The notes: generated by a model not told the origin, from the letters alone. DNA of 64,000 nucleotides from Flabesymbios commensalis (GCA_964017125.1 OZ024904.1:1537652-1601651), one strand, 5' to 3'; shown: positions 10,066 through 22,504, numbered from the stretch's first letter. Numbers and translations: made by a program.

Positions 10066-11065
10066 TTAGGCATATATGTCAAGTTCGTAGTTTAAACAAC
10101 TGGTAGTAGACAGTCAGTTAGTTATTCTCAGAGATTGCAAACCTCCACCAAAATTAATGGATTGTTCCTTGGCCCGAGACACACCTCTGATAAAAGTTTA
10201 ATGCAAATCCTTTCATTACATTGTAAGTAATCTTGTAGATGTACCGTACAAACATACAGACAAACAGACCGGGATTCATTACTTTGTAAGTAGTCCCGTG
10301 GATGTACCGTACAAACATACAGACAAACAGACCGGGATTCATTACTTTGTAAGTAGTTCCGTAGATGTACCGTACAAACATACAGACAAACAGACCGGGA
10401 TTCATTACTTTGTAAGTAATCCCGTGGATGTACTGTACAAACATACAGACAAACAGACCGGGATTCATTACTGTGTAAGTAATCCCGTGGATGTACCGTA
10501 CAAACATACAGACAAACAGACCGGGATTCATTACTTTGTAAGTAATCCCGTGGATGTACCGTACAAACATACAGACAAACAGACCGGGATTCATTACTTT
10601 GTAAGTAATCCCGTGGATGTACCGTACAAACATACAGACAAACAGACCGGGATTCATTACTGTGTAAGTAATCCCGTGGATGTACCGTACAAACATACAG
10701 ACAAACAGATCGGGATTCATTACTTTGTAAGTAGTTCCGTAGATGTACCGTACAAACATACAGACAAACAGACCGGGATTCATTACTGTGTAAGTAATTC
10801 CGTGGATGTACCGTACAAACATACAGACAAACAGACTGGGATTCATTACTGTGTAAGTAATCCCGTGGATGTACCAGAAAACCATTCCATTAGGCATATA
10901 TGTTATAAGTAGTCAAGTTAGTAGTTTAAACAACTAGTATTCTAGTAGTACATAGACAGTCAGTCAGTCAGAGACTGCAAACCTCCAAAATTAATGACGC
11001 ACCTCTAATAAAAGTTTAATGCAAATACTTTCATTACTGTGTAAGTAATCCCGTGGATATACCGT
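10066..11065 (+). repeat. 63-bp minisatellite (~10 copies) with duplicated flanks
   Basis: Between about 10228 and 10875 a 63-bp unit (CCGTGGATGTACCGTACAAA...) repeats ten times with few changes. Since 63 is a multiple of 3, long frames open on both strands by chance. The left flank (10066-10227, with GCAAACCTCCA and AAAGTTTAATGCAAAT) occurs again on the right (10893-11065), so the array grew inside a dispersed repeat that had itself been duplicated. A related edge appears at about 53425-53480 in reverse. Confidence 0.9.
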
Positions 11066-11534
11066 ACAAACATACAGACAAACAAGACAGGCAAACAAAA
11101 CTACACGAACAAAAACACTACCTCCTTTGTCAGAGGTAATAATACTGGCGCGTGGGCACGCCAGCAATAATTATTATGGATAACCATTCCACCAGCTCCG
11201 CCGTCGCCTAGTCTCACATTGCCTGGCGAGCCCGGCCAATTTCATTTATGGCCAGGTATAGGCCAAGGTTCTTAGTCACGTGACCTTCATGCCTGTGCTA
11301 TTGAGGCCGGTGAATAATTTTCTGGGTCAAGTCATAGGAAATGCGTCAGAGGGGAAATACAATACTGTGAACAACTCTTCATCCCGGGAAGTGACCTTTC
11401 AAAAATGCCTGAATTCGGGGATTACCCTATTTTCATCTAAAAATAGCAGCAAGTCACAAACATTCGCCACTGGGGCATACCAGAGGCTACATGAAGCTCG
11501 GCCACGCCGCGTAGTGTGGCTCACACTAGAGGCA
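11066..11534. other. Intergenic, no gene seen
   Basis: It holds a short inverted repeat around 11115-11140 (ACCTCC...GAGGT) at the end of the flanking dispersed repeat, then unremarkable sequence. An open frame at 11280-11552 has no recognisable similarity. Confidence 0.5.
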
Positions 11535-13102
11535 GGGATCTGGAATCTTTGAATCTTTGAAATATTATCAAGCAGCACCTCCTATTTGGAGTATCAGGCT
11601 GGAGGGGGGAGAGGGCTGGTGGATTTAGTCAACCAGTTGACTCTTGAACGCTGCCACAGTTTTTGATTCTATGGCAGCTGCCGGAAGAGAATTCTAATCA
11701 GGAATAGTTCGATGCCAAAAAGAATTTTGTCCCAGTGTGGTGTTAGCTCTAAGATGTTTATAGGCCTGATTGTGCCCACCACGTGTTCTTCTGTCCGCTG
11801 GGATTAAACGGTCATTGATAGGAATTTCGACTAGCTCATTAAAAATTTTGAACATGCTTACAACTCTAGAATTGTTACGTCTTGTTTTCAAGTCAGTCCA
11901 GCCCAGGTTTTGAATAAGAGAAGTCACACTGGCTGTTTGTCTATAATTTTGGGTGACAAATCTTGCTGCTGATCTTTGAATTTTTTCTAATTTATCAATA
12001 TCTTTTTGTCTAAAGGGGTCCCAAACTGCTGAAGAGTATTCTAAAGATGATCTGACCAAGGAGAAATAGGCTTAGTCTCCCTTAGTTTAGGGGGACATGC
12101 CTTCAGGTTCCTCCGAAGGAAGCCCAGAGTGGAATTTGCTTTACTTGTAATTTTGTTAATGTGGGCCTCCCATTCCAGGGTCTCGCTAAGGCAAACACCA
12201 AGATATGGTGTTGATGAAACGTTCGCTAGTGTTTCGTCTTTAAGGGTGTACTCAAATTCCAGGTTTTTTTATTTTGGCCTGGACACCCTCAGGACTGAGC
12301 ATTTCGAGGGGTTGAAGCACATCCCCCATCGATCTGCCCAGTCCTGTAACGCAGATAGGTCTCTCTGCATCTGCTCCTGATCTGCTCGACATTTTATCGG
12401 GCTATACAAGAGGCAGTCATCTGCAAGGAGACGAACCTGCGAGGAGACCGTGGAAGGTAGGTCATTTTTATAGGTCAAAAAGAGTAGGGGTCCGAGAACA
12501 GTACCCTGGGGCACACCGGACCTCACGCGAGCTGATTCTGAAGAGCTGCCATCAACTACTACTTTTTGGGTTCTATTGGTCAGAAAATTTTAAATCCAAT
12601 TGTTCCCCGAATTCCATAGTGGTCAAGTTTGTGCAAGAGGCGTTGGTGGGTGACAACGTCAAAGGCCTCACTAAAATTCAAGACAACAACATCTGTTTGT
12701 GTCTTGCTTTCAAAATTTTGAATAAATTCATCAGTTGTAATCAAAAGCTGGCTTTAGATCGAAAGCCATGCTGTACAGGTGTTAAAATTTTGTTTTCCAA
12801 GAAAATGGGACATAATTTGTTTACATATGATGTGTTTGAGTAATTTGGCACAAGCACATGTGAGGGATATCGGTCTGTAGTTTGCCGGAGAGTGTCGATC
12901 CCCTTTTTTAAAGACTGGGGCAACATTAGCCTCTACCCAGTTATCTGGTAATTTGCTCGTCTGTGGAGATTGGTCGAAAATAATTTTAAGAAAGGGAAAC
13001 AGACAGACAGTCCGTCGCCGATATGATATAATGTGGGCTGCTCTGCTTGGCAATGGATCAATGCAGGCTTTAAGAGTACGAGAAGATGGGGTCACTCGTC
13101 TT
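11535..13102 (-). mobile_element. LINE, CR1/L2-like, broken 3' part
   Basis: Reverse-transcriptase pieces lie in three separate minus frames. 13095-12754 holds LPDNWVEANVAPVFKKG and ANYRPISLT. 12526-12269 holds SGVPQGTVLGPLLF and the catalytic LLADD (ADD of the YADD box). 12059-11694 holds the C-terminal region with LEYSSAVWDPF. At least two frame breaks separate them. The 3' end carries a tandem 8-mer (CAAAGATT) at about 11540-11556, a tail typical of CR1-group LINEs. It is 5'-truncated where the foldback repeat at 13103 begins. Confidence 0.85.
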
Positions 13103-14456
13103 GGTTAGACCATTGTTTCCCAGCATCATCATAGCGATCTGAGTCAGAGACTCTTCAAAGTTGAGTCAGTCTGAGGGTGTACTGAGGAGAAGCAGAAGAG
13201 GCAGTGAGTTGCTGGCCGTCAGAATCGTAAAGCGAGGAAATCGGCTCGGCACTCATTGGTTTTAAGACCTTAGAGAAACATTCAAACCTTGCCGGGAGTT
13301 AGTGAGTGGTCGACAATGTCGGAAGGCCCGTGCAACTCTATTCAGGGCTAGATATCACAAACAAACAATGAAGATATTTTTGTTGTGATCAAATTCTAAT
13401 TATTTACACAAATAATGAAAACACGTAGGGGCCTACATAAAATCAGTCAAATTATTTTTAACTGCAGCATCGCCAGCGTCTTATCGAAAAAACAACAACG
13501 CCAACACAGCATTTTTAAAGATGCACACACGTTGACGTTGTGTATATCGATAGCGTACAGCGAGCATCGCGTGTACACACTGATGACTGCTCGTACGCGG
13601 TTCATAATATTGCCACCCTAAACATGATAGAGCAAGGGAGTAAAGAACACAAGACAGGCAACTGACGAATTGCTACATTAGGCTTTACAACACATCTGCC
13701 AAAGGTAACGTGATGTCAATGTGAGGGCCACAGAATTGGTTATCAGCTTAGGCGCCGCAGTAGACTGTTTTGTTTGGGATAGCTAGCCCTGAAGCAGGTC
13801 TGCCCGGGCCTGTCGACTTTGTCAATCGCTTTCTATACTCTTTCCGACGGTGCAGGATGGTCCAAAATAAAAGTTAGCTTTTTTGTATCCAGTCAGTCAA
13901 TTCTCAAGCAATTCTCATGAAATTTTGTAAACCCTATTTTCTAGTCATTTGGCATCGATACTGAAAATTTCGTAAAGAAATATTCTATTGTTCAAAAGCT
14001 AGACCATTTGACATGTAGTAAATGTCTATTTGTGACGCTACTACATGTATAAATCCATCATTATTCATTCCGCTTTATTCTCAGAATTGCGTTACATGTC
14101 AAATGGTCTAACTTTTGAAATGTTAGATGGAATTTCACGTTGTTGCCAAATGACTAGATAATAATGGTTACAAAATTTCGTGACAATCGCTTGAAAATTG
14201 GCTGACTGGATACCGAAAAGCTTACTTTTATTTTGGACCATCATCCACCGTCGGACAGACTTTAACTCCCGGCAAGGATCAAAAGTATCTCTTAGAACCA
14301 ATGAATGCCGAGCCGATTGCCTCACTTTACGAATCTACTGACCAGCAATTCCCCGCCTCTTCTGCTTCTTTTCTGTACACCACCAGACTCAACTTGGATG
14401 AGTCTCAGATCGCTATAGTGATGCTGATGATGCTGGGAAACAGTGGTCATTGATGC
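13103..14456. repeat. Long foldback (inverted-repeat) element
   Basis: The segment 13103-13305 is matched in reverse complement by about 14265-14456, and 13845-14010 is matched by about 14090-14265. The right arm is continuous, whereas the left arm is split by about 540 bases (13305-13840). The sequence just inside this split (GTCGGAAGGCCC...GGGCTAGATATC) recurs with its flank at 22768-22845, so the longer arm may be the older form and the right arm a deletion derivative. No transposase is visible. Confidence 0.75.
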
Positions 14457-15804
14457 ATGTCTGATAGCTGGTAAGGTCTCAGGCAGAGCTCCGGATAATT
14501 TTTTGGTTTGAGGAGTATTTCACTCATTGAAATGGCTCATGAGGAGTGAAATATGATGAAAAAATAAACGAGGAGTATTTTTCATAACAACATGAAAGCT
14601 TCAATTGATCATTTTTTTCTTACACTCAAGGGGCATAGTTCTGCTGAGTGCTCACGTACAAATTACACTTTCACTTTTTGTTTCTTTTTACTTTGATAGG
14701 TATTTTAATGAAGAGGTATTTTAATAGTTTTTATGGGTAATATTACTCCTAACATTTTCTATCAATGAGTTTTGCAGTTTTTACATGCGTATTTTACGCA
14801 TATATGCATGTTATTTGGAGCACTGTCAGGTGTCACTGCATTATTGTTTCACATGCATTATCGTTCAACGCCTTATGCGAGCGCAGCAAGCTGATATAGC
14901 GCTATGCCCCCCACTGCATTATCGTTTCACATGCATTTTCGTTCCACATGGGCCGTTCTGTGCATGACCAGCTTACTATACCGTACTGAGTGAGACCTTC
15001 CAGGTCTAGGCCTACGTCATGGTACAAAGCGTTGAATGAATGTCAAATTAAAGTTGGTCCACCGTCTACAACGTGGATCTAACGTTATCGGTTATAACAA
15101 CATTAAGTTATCAGTGGTTATGCAAAATATCTTGTTTGAACCTTAAATGTCATGTTAGTGGAAGGTCACCAGTAGTAAGGGGAACTCCACCTACTACTGA
15201 GTTTACTCAGCTTAGTACTGAGACCTTCCAGGTCTACGTCAAGATGCTAATCGTTGGATGAATGTCAGTTTAAAGTTTGTTCACCGTCTACAACGTTGGT
15301 CTAACGGTAAACCAACATTACGTTATACAAAATATTGTGTTTGAACCCAATAATGTCATGTTAGTGGATGGGTAAAAATACCGGTGGATTAGGTAGGCTT
15401 GGGTGGGAACGATAGTGTTGTGTGATTTTGCTCAGCGTATGCGCAGTGTGATCACGCATGCGCACAACAGCCCATGTGGAACGAAAATGCATGTGGGACA
15501 ATATGATGCAGCACGCGGTACCCCGAGGTACAGTTGTACCCCGGAGTACCGCGTGATTTGCAGCGCCACCTGGTGACTTTGGAGGCAATTTGTGTTGCAG
15601 CAGGTTCCGACATTGAAAGATGTTATACCAATAGTCCTTAGTGAAGAAAATCCCCCTAAACAAAAATATTTTGAAAAATAAGAACGTTTCACATCTATTT
15701 TTGCCCTCTTTTAAAATTATTTTACACTTTTGGTACCCAGGGTACCGCGTGGTGCATCATATTGTATTGACATCGGTCCCAGCCTGGCTGACCAGGTGCC
15801 TACT
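14457..15804. repeat. Intergenic with short dispersed and inverted repeats
   Basis: No gene is seen. A segment starting GAGACCTTCCAGGTCTA occurs at 14992 and again at 15217, each followed by a partial copy of the GTTGG/CCAAC palindromic repeat. A ~40-base stretch around 14935-14975 (TTTCGTTCCACATGG) is repeated inverted at about 15470-15510. Confidence 0.5.
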
Positions 15805-16178
15805 GAAAAAAACACTAGGGGCACCAGTTCGATGTTTCCCCGCCGACATCTGACTGTCTAGTGGTGTACAATAAATTTGTGACTCCCTGTCTGGAAACAA
15901 AGTGTCAGACAGGCATCCCGTCTACCTGTCTAACACGTCGTTTCCAGACGTTGAATGTTGTTTATAGACCCGAAAAATGCAAACAAAATGGCGGCCGTTT
16001 ATACTGTTCATACCGGCCTAAATCGAACTTTTAATTCTTTTTATTTTCCTGACGTGACCATAAAAAATATTAGAAGTGGCGGGCAGACACTTTCAGCGTC
16101 ACAAATTGATTGTACACCACTAGACAATCAGATGTCGGCGGGAAAACATCGAACTGGTGCCTCTTAGTGTTTTTTGGC
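15805..16178. mobile_element. MITE with ~75-bp terminal inverted repeats
   Basis: The left end 15805-15882 (AAAAAACACTAGGGGCACC...) is matched in inverted orientation by 16099-16178 with only a few changes. The ~215-bp interior has no coding capacity. No clear target duplication could be read, so the superfamily is unassigned. Confidence 0.8.
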
Positions 16179-16479
16179 TGTGACAGCCGATCACGCTAGC
16201 TAGCGCCTTAGCAGCCAATGTAGCCAGACCCTGTAAGCTGTACGGCGTACCTCCCACTCGGGCCACTGCCACTGGGCACAAGAGTCACGACTTTGATGCG
16301 ACGCTGAATCAACTTCAATGACACATCAGCGTCATGTGCTCATATGGGCTTGATTTAGTCATTTATTTTCCGAGGATTAGGGCTTACAAAGAGCACTTAC
16401 TTTGCTGTTCTCTCTATATCTTTATTAAATGATAATGTATTGATGAACAGATGAAGTAGGGGCCTAAAAAAGCCCCTTG

Positions 16480-17975
16480 GTCGCATCTGGGCAGCCTGAA
16501 AGAAAACAACACCAAACCATTTTGGAAGCATATACACAATCTGGGTCAGGATAATGAAGGGGTTGCCCGAATAAAACACAAGCAAAAACTACATTCGGAC
16601 TCTAAGACAAAAGCTGAACTTTTAAATCACCAGTTCCAATCAGTTTTTACCCAGGAAACCTCGAACAAGAAACTGTCTGATCCAGCTGGCCAATCCTGCC
16701 CTCACATAGGCAATCTAGAAATTACATACACAGGCATAAAAAATCATTAGAAAATCTGAATACAAAAAAGCAGTAGGACCTGATGCAATACCAAACCTTT
16801 TTCTGAAAAATACAGCATTTGCGTTTGCCAAAATAATACAGATAGTTTTTAAACAATCTTTATTAAGAGGATCTTTACCCAAAGACTGGAGGGATGCAAA
16901 TGTATTGCCGATATTTAAAAAGGGGACCGACATCAAGCCTAAAACTACAGACCTGTTTCACTGACATCTTATCTTATGTAAAATTTTAGAGCATATCATT
17001 GTGAAACACATTTTCAACCATTTCGACCTACACAAAATTTTTACCAAATTTCTACATGGCTTTATAACCGGACTTTCAAGTGCGACACAACTCTTAGAAA
17101 CAACAAATGATTACTTGTCATCACTTGACGCTGGGGAGCGGGTCGACGTTGCTATATTGGACTTTTCCAAAGCCTTCGAAACCGTTCCCCATCGTCGACT
17201 TCTTGCAAAGCTAAACCACTTTGGCATAAATGGGGATTTTCATAGCTGCATCAGCCAGTTTCTCCAGGACAGAACCCAGATAGTAGTAGTAGATGGAGAT
17301 GGCTCGGAGCGGCTGCATGTGGCCTCAGGTGTGCCACAGGGTACGTTCTAGGCCCACTTCTTTTCTTCTGCCATGTAAATGATCTTCCCCTGCATATAGT
17401 CAGTCATATCCGCTTATTCGCAGATGATTGTCTACTGTACCATGCCATCAGGAACCACCGACACCACCTTCTGCTTTAGAAGGATATCGACGCCTTGACA
17501 CTCTGGACAACAACCTGGGGCATGAATTCAATGCAAACAAGTGCTACATAAATCTCTGACTACCTAACACCCATTTTCCTATGAACTAAACAACACACTG
17601 TTGAAAGACGTCCAGAGCTACCCATATTTGGAGTTACCATCCAGCAGGAACTCAAGTATGGGGAACATAAAATTGGGGAGCACTAAAATTGTAAACACAG
17701 CTAGCAAGGTTCCTCTTCTTTGCCAACGAAACCTAAAATATTGTCCCCAGAGACTCGAAAAATTGGCCTACTCTTCACTGGTTCGCTCCACACTTGACAA
17801 TTGTGCCTCCATATGGGATCCTTGCCTAGCAGCTGAAAAGCACATGCTAGAGACCATCCAAGGGATTGTCACAAGGGAGTACCACAGAACGACCAGTGTG
17901 GCAGGCCTCTTGTCAATAATTCACTCCCAAACAACCTCAGGGAGCTTAAGTAATTCGATTATTTTAAGATAAATT
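16480..17975 (+). mobile_element. LINE, CR1/L2-like, broken
   Basis: Conceptual frames give PFWKHIHNLGQ, KAVGPDAIP and WRDANVLPIFKKG (16500-16930). A 17001-17351 frame has VDVAILDFSKAFETVPHRRLL and ends in SGVPQGT. FADDCLLYHAI follows near 17420, and a C-terminal frame runs 17601-17972. Several frame changes separate them. It resembles the LINE at 11.5-13.1 kb but lies on the other strand. Confidence 0.85.
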
Positions 17976-18234
17976 TGAATTCTATACCGGATCAGCCAGG
18001 CCTCAGGTTCAGGCGTGACTAAAATGTTGCTACTAGCCTGCACATCTTCCACAGCGTGATACCAGGACGGGTTATTTGCTGTGTAACATATATAGATACA
18101 GATAATGAAATATTTTTAAACTGTCAATATTAAAAGACAGTGGCTAATCATACGTGATTATTCTATATGTAACTCTATGGGCATTGACTCCCATTATAAC
18201 ATTGCCGTATGAATAGCCACTGGGTCTCCATATT

Positions 18235-18410
18235 AAAATTAAAACGAATGGTGGTTTAATGTTGGACCAGTGTCATTTAACCAACATTTAACATCATTCA
18301 CTGTCTCGTGCTTACCTGGCCTATAATAGCTAAACAAAATTCCCACAAGTGGTAAGTTGATCCAATGTCGTTTTAATGTTGGGCCACCTTGGTAGGTTAT
18401 TTAAAGTGAC
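18235..18410. repeat. Partial GTTGG/CCAAC palindromic repeats
   Basis: Two short degenerate pieces (TTTAATGTTGGACCA...TTAACCAACATTTAA and TTTAATGTTGGGCCA) belong to the dispersed palindromic family better seen at 33473 and 50620. Confidence 0.5.
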
Positions 18411-18493
18411 AATTGTCAAAAATAATTATGTCAAATGGTAAAATTACTGGTCTTTATCTCTAAAAGTTTTTTTGTTTACAGACTATATGAAAC

Positions 18494-20056
18494 ATGACTA
18501 AAGAATGTGAGGAGATGGGTCTGCTATGCACCCTGTATCAGTACCAGCAGGAAGGTCACCTGTGTGACGTCACTGTGAGGTCATCTGAAGGCAAGGAGTT
18601 TGTGGCTCATGCTGCGATTCTGGCCGCAACCAGTTCTGTTCTTGCACAAGAATTGAGTGTATGTGATCGAGGTAATTACACCATCGAGATGCCATTGAAT
18701 TCTATACAGACAGCTGAATTTATCAAGTTTTCATACACCGGTGTACGGAGTGCTTCTCTAGTATGTCACCACAAAGACATACGATACTTCTGTGATCAAT
18801 TCGATGAAGAATCTCACGAAAAACATGTCATCAGTAGGCTAAATAAATTCGCTGAAAATGGGTTTTTATGTAATATGGCGTGGTGTAGAATGCCAGATGA
18901 AATACAACCGAGCCATTCGTTTCTGATGGCTGCCAAATATGACTTTATGTCACAACATATCATAACAGGAAGCATTGTGCATGTCACATTATCTGAAACA
19001 TCATGGAAGACATTATCTGGAACATCATGGAAGGACGAGAATTATTTTGAAACACACGCAAATAATATATCCAGTGAATACAATTATGCATGTGATCTTT
19101 GTGATAAAGTTTGCAACAGTAAAAGATCCCTTTTGTCGCACAAGGCTACACACGAGATGGAACGACGCACATACATTGCAGCTAAACTACATACGTGTGA
19201 TATATGTCATAATATTTTTAAGACAAAGAGTGACATGGCAGCCCACAAACGAATTCACACTGGTGAGAAGCCCTATGCATGCACAACCTGTCAGAAATGC
19301 TTCAGAACCAACAGTTTACTGAAACAACACGAACGTATCCACTGTGATGCTAAAAATTACTCATGCAGCACATGCGGTTTAAGTTTCAGATTGAAAAAAT
19401 ATCTGAAAGTGCATGAGCGGACCCATAATATCGTGAAAACTTACATGTGTTCCACTTGCAACAAAGACTTTGTCAGAGATACTTATTTGAAGAGGCATGA
19501 ATTAATTCACATTGATGCTAGACCATATTTGTGTGTCACTTGTGGCAAGGGATTCAGAACAAATAGTGCCATGAGGCAACATGGACGAATTCATGTTGAT
19601 GAGAAACCATACATGTGTAACGTGTGTCAAAAGTGTTTCAGGTTGAGCAGTCATCTTAAGCAGCATGAGAAGACTCATGGTGATGGAAACTCCGGAGATC
19701 CTGACCTCGTGGGTCATAATGGTATCCCTACGCCTGCTAAGCTATATACTTGTGAAATGTGTGATAAAAGTTTTAAGAAAAATAACGATCTCAAAATACA
19801 CCAGCGTATTCACAGCGGCGAAAAGCCATATACGTGTGTCACATGTCAAAAAAGCTTTAGATCCAACAGTTCTCTAAAACAACACGAAAACATTCACACT
19901 AATAGAAAAAATCATGCCTGTTCGATATGCTACAAATGCTTTAAAAGAAATAGTGACCTAAAAATCCATGAGCGTATTCACACTGGAGATAAGACTTATG
20001 TGTGTAACGCACATGTTAAACGATTTGTATCAAAAAAACGAAGTGAGGAGACATGA
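18494..20056 (+). CDS. BTB / C2H2 zinc-finger protein 2 (520 aa, frameshifted last finger)
   Basis: A paralogue of the gene at 7137, in the same orientation. The ATG lies twelve bases after a splice acceptor (AG at 18480-18481), so the coding region is again one exon behind a 5' UTR intron. The BTB domain (about 12-85) keeps LYQYQQEGHLCDVTV and FVAHAAILAATS; a second BTB-like half follows (about 108-165, GFLCNMAW...FLMAAKYDFM). Ten C2H2 fingers begin near residue 196, with a longer linker between fingers 7 and 8. An eleventh finger is damaged: it starts CNAH in place of CxxC, and after a run of seven A (20032-20038) the frame leaves the finger and stops at 20056. One A fewer would read on through RRHEMTH to a stop at 20105. 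Role inferred as nuclear DNA binding. Confidence 0.92.
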   Translation: MTKECEEMGLLCTLYQYQQEGHLCDVTVRSSEGKEFVAHAAILAATSSVLAQELSVCDRGNYTIEMPLNSIQTAEFIKFSYTGVRSASLVCHHKDIRYFCDQFDEESHEKHVISRLNKFAENGFLCNMAWCRMPDEIQPSHSFLMAAKYDFMSQHIITGSIVHVTLSETSWKTLSGTSWKDENYFETHANNISSEYNYACDLCDKVCNSKRSLLSHKATHEMERRTYIAAKLHTCDICHNIFKTKSDMAAHKRIHTGEKPYACTTCQKCFRTNSLLKQHERIHCDAKNYSCSTCGLSFRLKKYLKVHERTHNIVKTYMCSTCNKDFVRDTYLKRHELIHIDARPYLCVTCGKGFRTNSAMRQHGRIHVDEKPYMCNVCQKCFRLSSHLKQHEKTHGDGNSGDPDLVGHNGIPTPAKLYTCEMCDKSFKKNNDLKIHQRIHSGEKPYTCVTCQKSFRSNSSLKQHENIHTNRKNHACSICYKCFKRNSDLKIHERIHTGDKTYVCNAHVKRFVSKKRSEET

Positions 20057-20203
20057 AATGACTCACACTCAAGACGATTTGGGGGTGGAAGGTACGCTTG
20101 GCTAAATTTACTCCGTATCAGAAAAGAGTATGACCTGTTGACCGTTCAATGAATATAATTATATATGTGATATCATATTGCTAATGGTAAATGTTGCGCC
20201 CAA

Positions 20204-20209
20204 AATAAA
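20204..20209 (+). promoter_or_regulatory. Poly(A) signal of BTB gene 2
   Basis: AATAAA about 150 bases after the stop codon. Confidence 0.5.
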
Positions 20210-20484
20210 AGCTAGTTTTATTAATTAATAATCAGGGAATAAATATCATCATTTGGCACAAACGCAATATTTTAACACTGTTATAAAAATATTTCTTGTA
20301 TTTGGTATATCAAAGTGATCACATCATTTCTATCCCAAAGTGAAATGAGAATGAAGATAAATACTCACTTTTCTACTCGATTTTATGGTCACATTAATTG
20401 GGTAAAACTTACTCATTTGTAGCGAAATTAGAAGTAACAAAATGCCTATCGTGATTTTTGTTAACCAATCGCACATCTCATCCA

Positions 20485-20690
20485 TGAACAGTTATTTAAA
20501 GTGATAAATTAAAAATTGGGGATTATTAAATTATAAATTGGGGACAATTGGAAATTGGGGACAATTAACATGATTAAAATCGGGGATAATTTACTGGTTC
20601 TGTGAGAAGCAATATTATGCATTGGAAGGCCCACTATTGCTACACATTGAACCAGTAAATGATCCCCAATTTATGTCAACAATTTTTTCA
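20485..20690. repeat. Short inverted repeat and AAATTGGGGA repeats
   Basis: GGGGATAATTTACTGGTTC at about 20582 is matched in inverted form by GAACCAGTAAATGATCCCC at about 20652. Three copies of AAATTGGGGA precede it. It is probably a small MITE remnant. Confidence 0.55.
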
Positions 20691-21659
20691 GCTCAGTGAG
20701 CATCCAAATGTACGGAAATATATAATCCCTTGAAAATGTTAATACCAGCCATCTATGTTTTATGTTTTACACTTTTGTTACCGTAAATTAATGAGCGAGT
20801 GGATAAGTGAGTATTCTTTAGGCTCATTCATGAAAAAAACTATGACAGGTTATCCACTTCACCTAAATATCGAGAAATCACTTCTAATGACAGCATGATC
20901 AATGCACTTGTAACATATGCTGAATGGAGTGTAATCTATGATCATGCTGTTTTATTTAAAGACAAATATGACACTCTATTAACAGTACTAACCTCTTCTG
21001 TCACACTTAATCGTATTGTCATGATATATTTATTGAGATAAATGCAAGTAATTTTGTTATTGTTTGTTCTTATTGTTTGTGTTTAAATTGTTCTGCTTTT
21101 CAAAAACAGAATTTGTTTTCTTTTGAATTGATGCTGGAAAGTGCAAGAGCAATTCCAGCTTCAAATACACGAGACACAAATCTACTACATGATATTTGAA
21201 GATCACAAGGGTCAACCCTTACAGTGCGGGGATCGACTTGAACCCTTGCAGCGCGGGGAGCGACTTTAGGTTGACTCTTTCATTATGTGTGTATCATACG
21301 TGGATATAAAGTGGGTAACCTGATAACCAACAATGCTACACACAATCATGCTTTAATATTGATTGGCGTTTTTTTGTGAAACATAAAGCTCTACATTGAT
21401 TTTACTGCAACCTTTATTGTCCGAGTTGATGGGGGAAAGCTTTTCGCTACTCTTCCAAAAACTCGACAGCGAGGTTGACGGATGGTTCTGATGTCCATAC
21501 TTAGATGTTGGCAGTTGACGAACCACCTGGTCCGTATTTTAGTAATATGTATATATGTTGTGTTTCGCCTGCCGATGGTGTTTTTGATTAAGAGTAATAA
21601 TTTTATATAGGCATGTCTATGTTAAAAGCATGACAATAATTATAATAGCTTACATTTTT

Positions 21660-21886
21660 TTTATTATTGAAGTGTTACACTTGTATTTATTTTATAGGTT
21701 TCTAAGCTTTCCACCTGGAGTGTGCAGTGCTGTTTATGGTACTTTGCACTAGAAAAACCCTTCAAGTTATTCGAAAAGGGTAGGTCATAGTCCAGACTTC
21801 GGTCTTTCTTTTGTCACGACATAAAGCAATATTCACTTACTCACTCACTCACTCACTCACTCACTCACTCACTCACTCACTCACTC
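21660..21886 (+). mobile_element. LINE/SINE 3' tail ending in (ACTC)n
   Basis: The segment ends TTGTCACGACATAAAGCAAT followed by about 12 ACTC tetramers (21835-21886). A retroposon 3' end fused to a short tandem tail is the simplest reading. No coding part is present. Confidence 0.55.
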
Positions 21887-22089
21887 CTTTGCTATGATGA
21901 GCCCATTCCATAATTTATTATAATTTAGTTATGTAGGCGCAAGAAGTTTGGCATGAAATAAAAATAAATCTCAATTTTAATTGCTTGCGATTCAAAAACA
22001 CACTATTCAAATTATTTATTTGTTTATTATGATATTTTATCAAATTACTAACATCAGCTCGATTGGTATCAGTCATTTACGATGATTTC

Positions 22090-22455
22090 AAGTTAAAGTG
22101 ACTGGCTCAGGCTAAAATCATAAAAAAATCAGTGATTTTATTTTGGCTTATTAATATGACCATATGATATAGACTAGAACTGCAAAAGTTTTTTTAATTT
22201 TTGTGCTGCTCATTTACCAGTTAGGCTAGATATAGAGACGAAATTCCTGATTTCTTATTTTGGACAACCATTTCAAAAATAAGAAATACGGGAATTTTGT
22301 CTCTATATCTAGTCTAACCGGTGAATGCGCAGCACAAACAAAAACGTTTGCAGTTCTAGTCTATGGACATGTTTACACCATATGGTCATATTAATAAGCC
22401 AAAATAAAAACACCAATTTTTTGATGATTTTATCCTGAGTCAGTCCCTTTAATTT
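22090..22455. mobile_element. Foldback MITE, TTAA-flanked, complete
   Basis: A nearly whole-length palindrome with arms of about 165 bp, beginning TTAAAGTGACTGGCTCAGG and ending CAGTCCCTTTAA. TTAA at both ends suggests a piggyBac-type target site. Other copies: 32750-32985 and 59840-60036 (one arm each) and 48008-48388 (complete). Confidence 0.8.
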
Positions 22456-22504
22456 AAGTTCCAGGAATGTGGGAACTTCATCCCTGGGGGGACTTATTTA
22501 GCTA

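Noticed and set aside
10154-10912. Frames of 247 and 204 codons on opposite strands
   Set aside because: By-products of the 63-bp repeat, since 63 is divisible by three.
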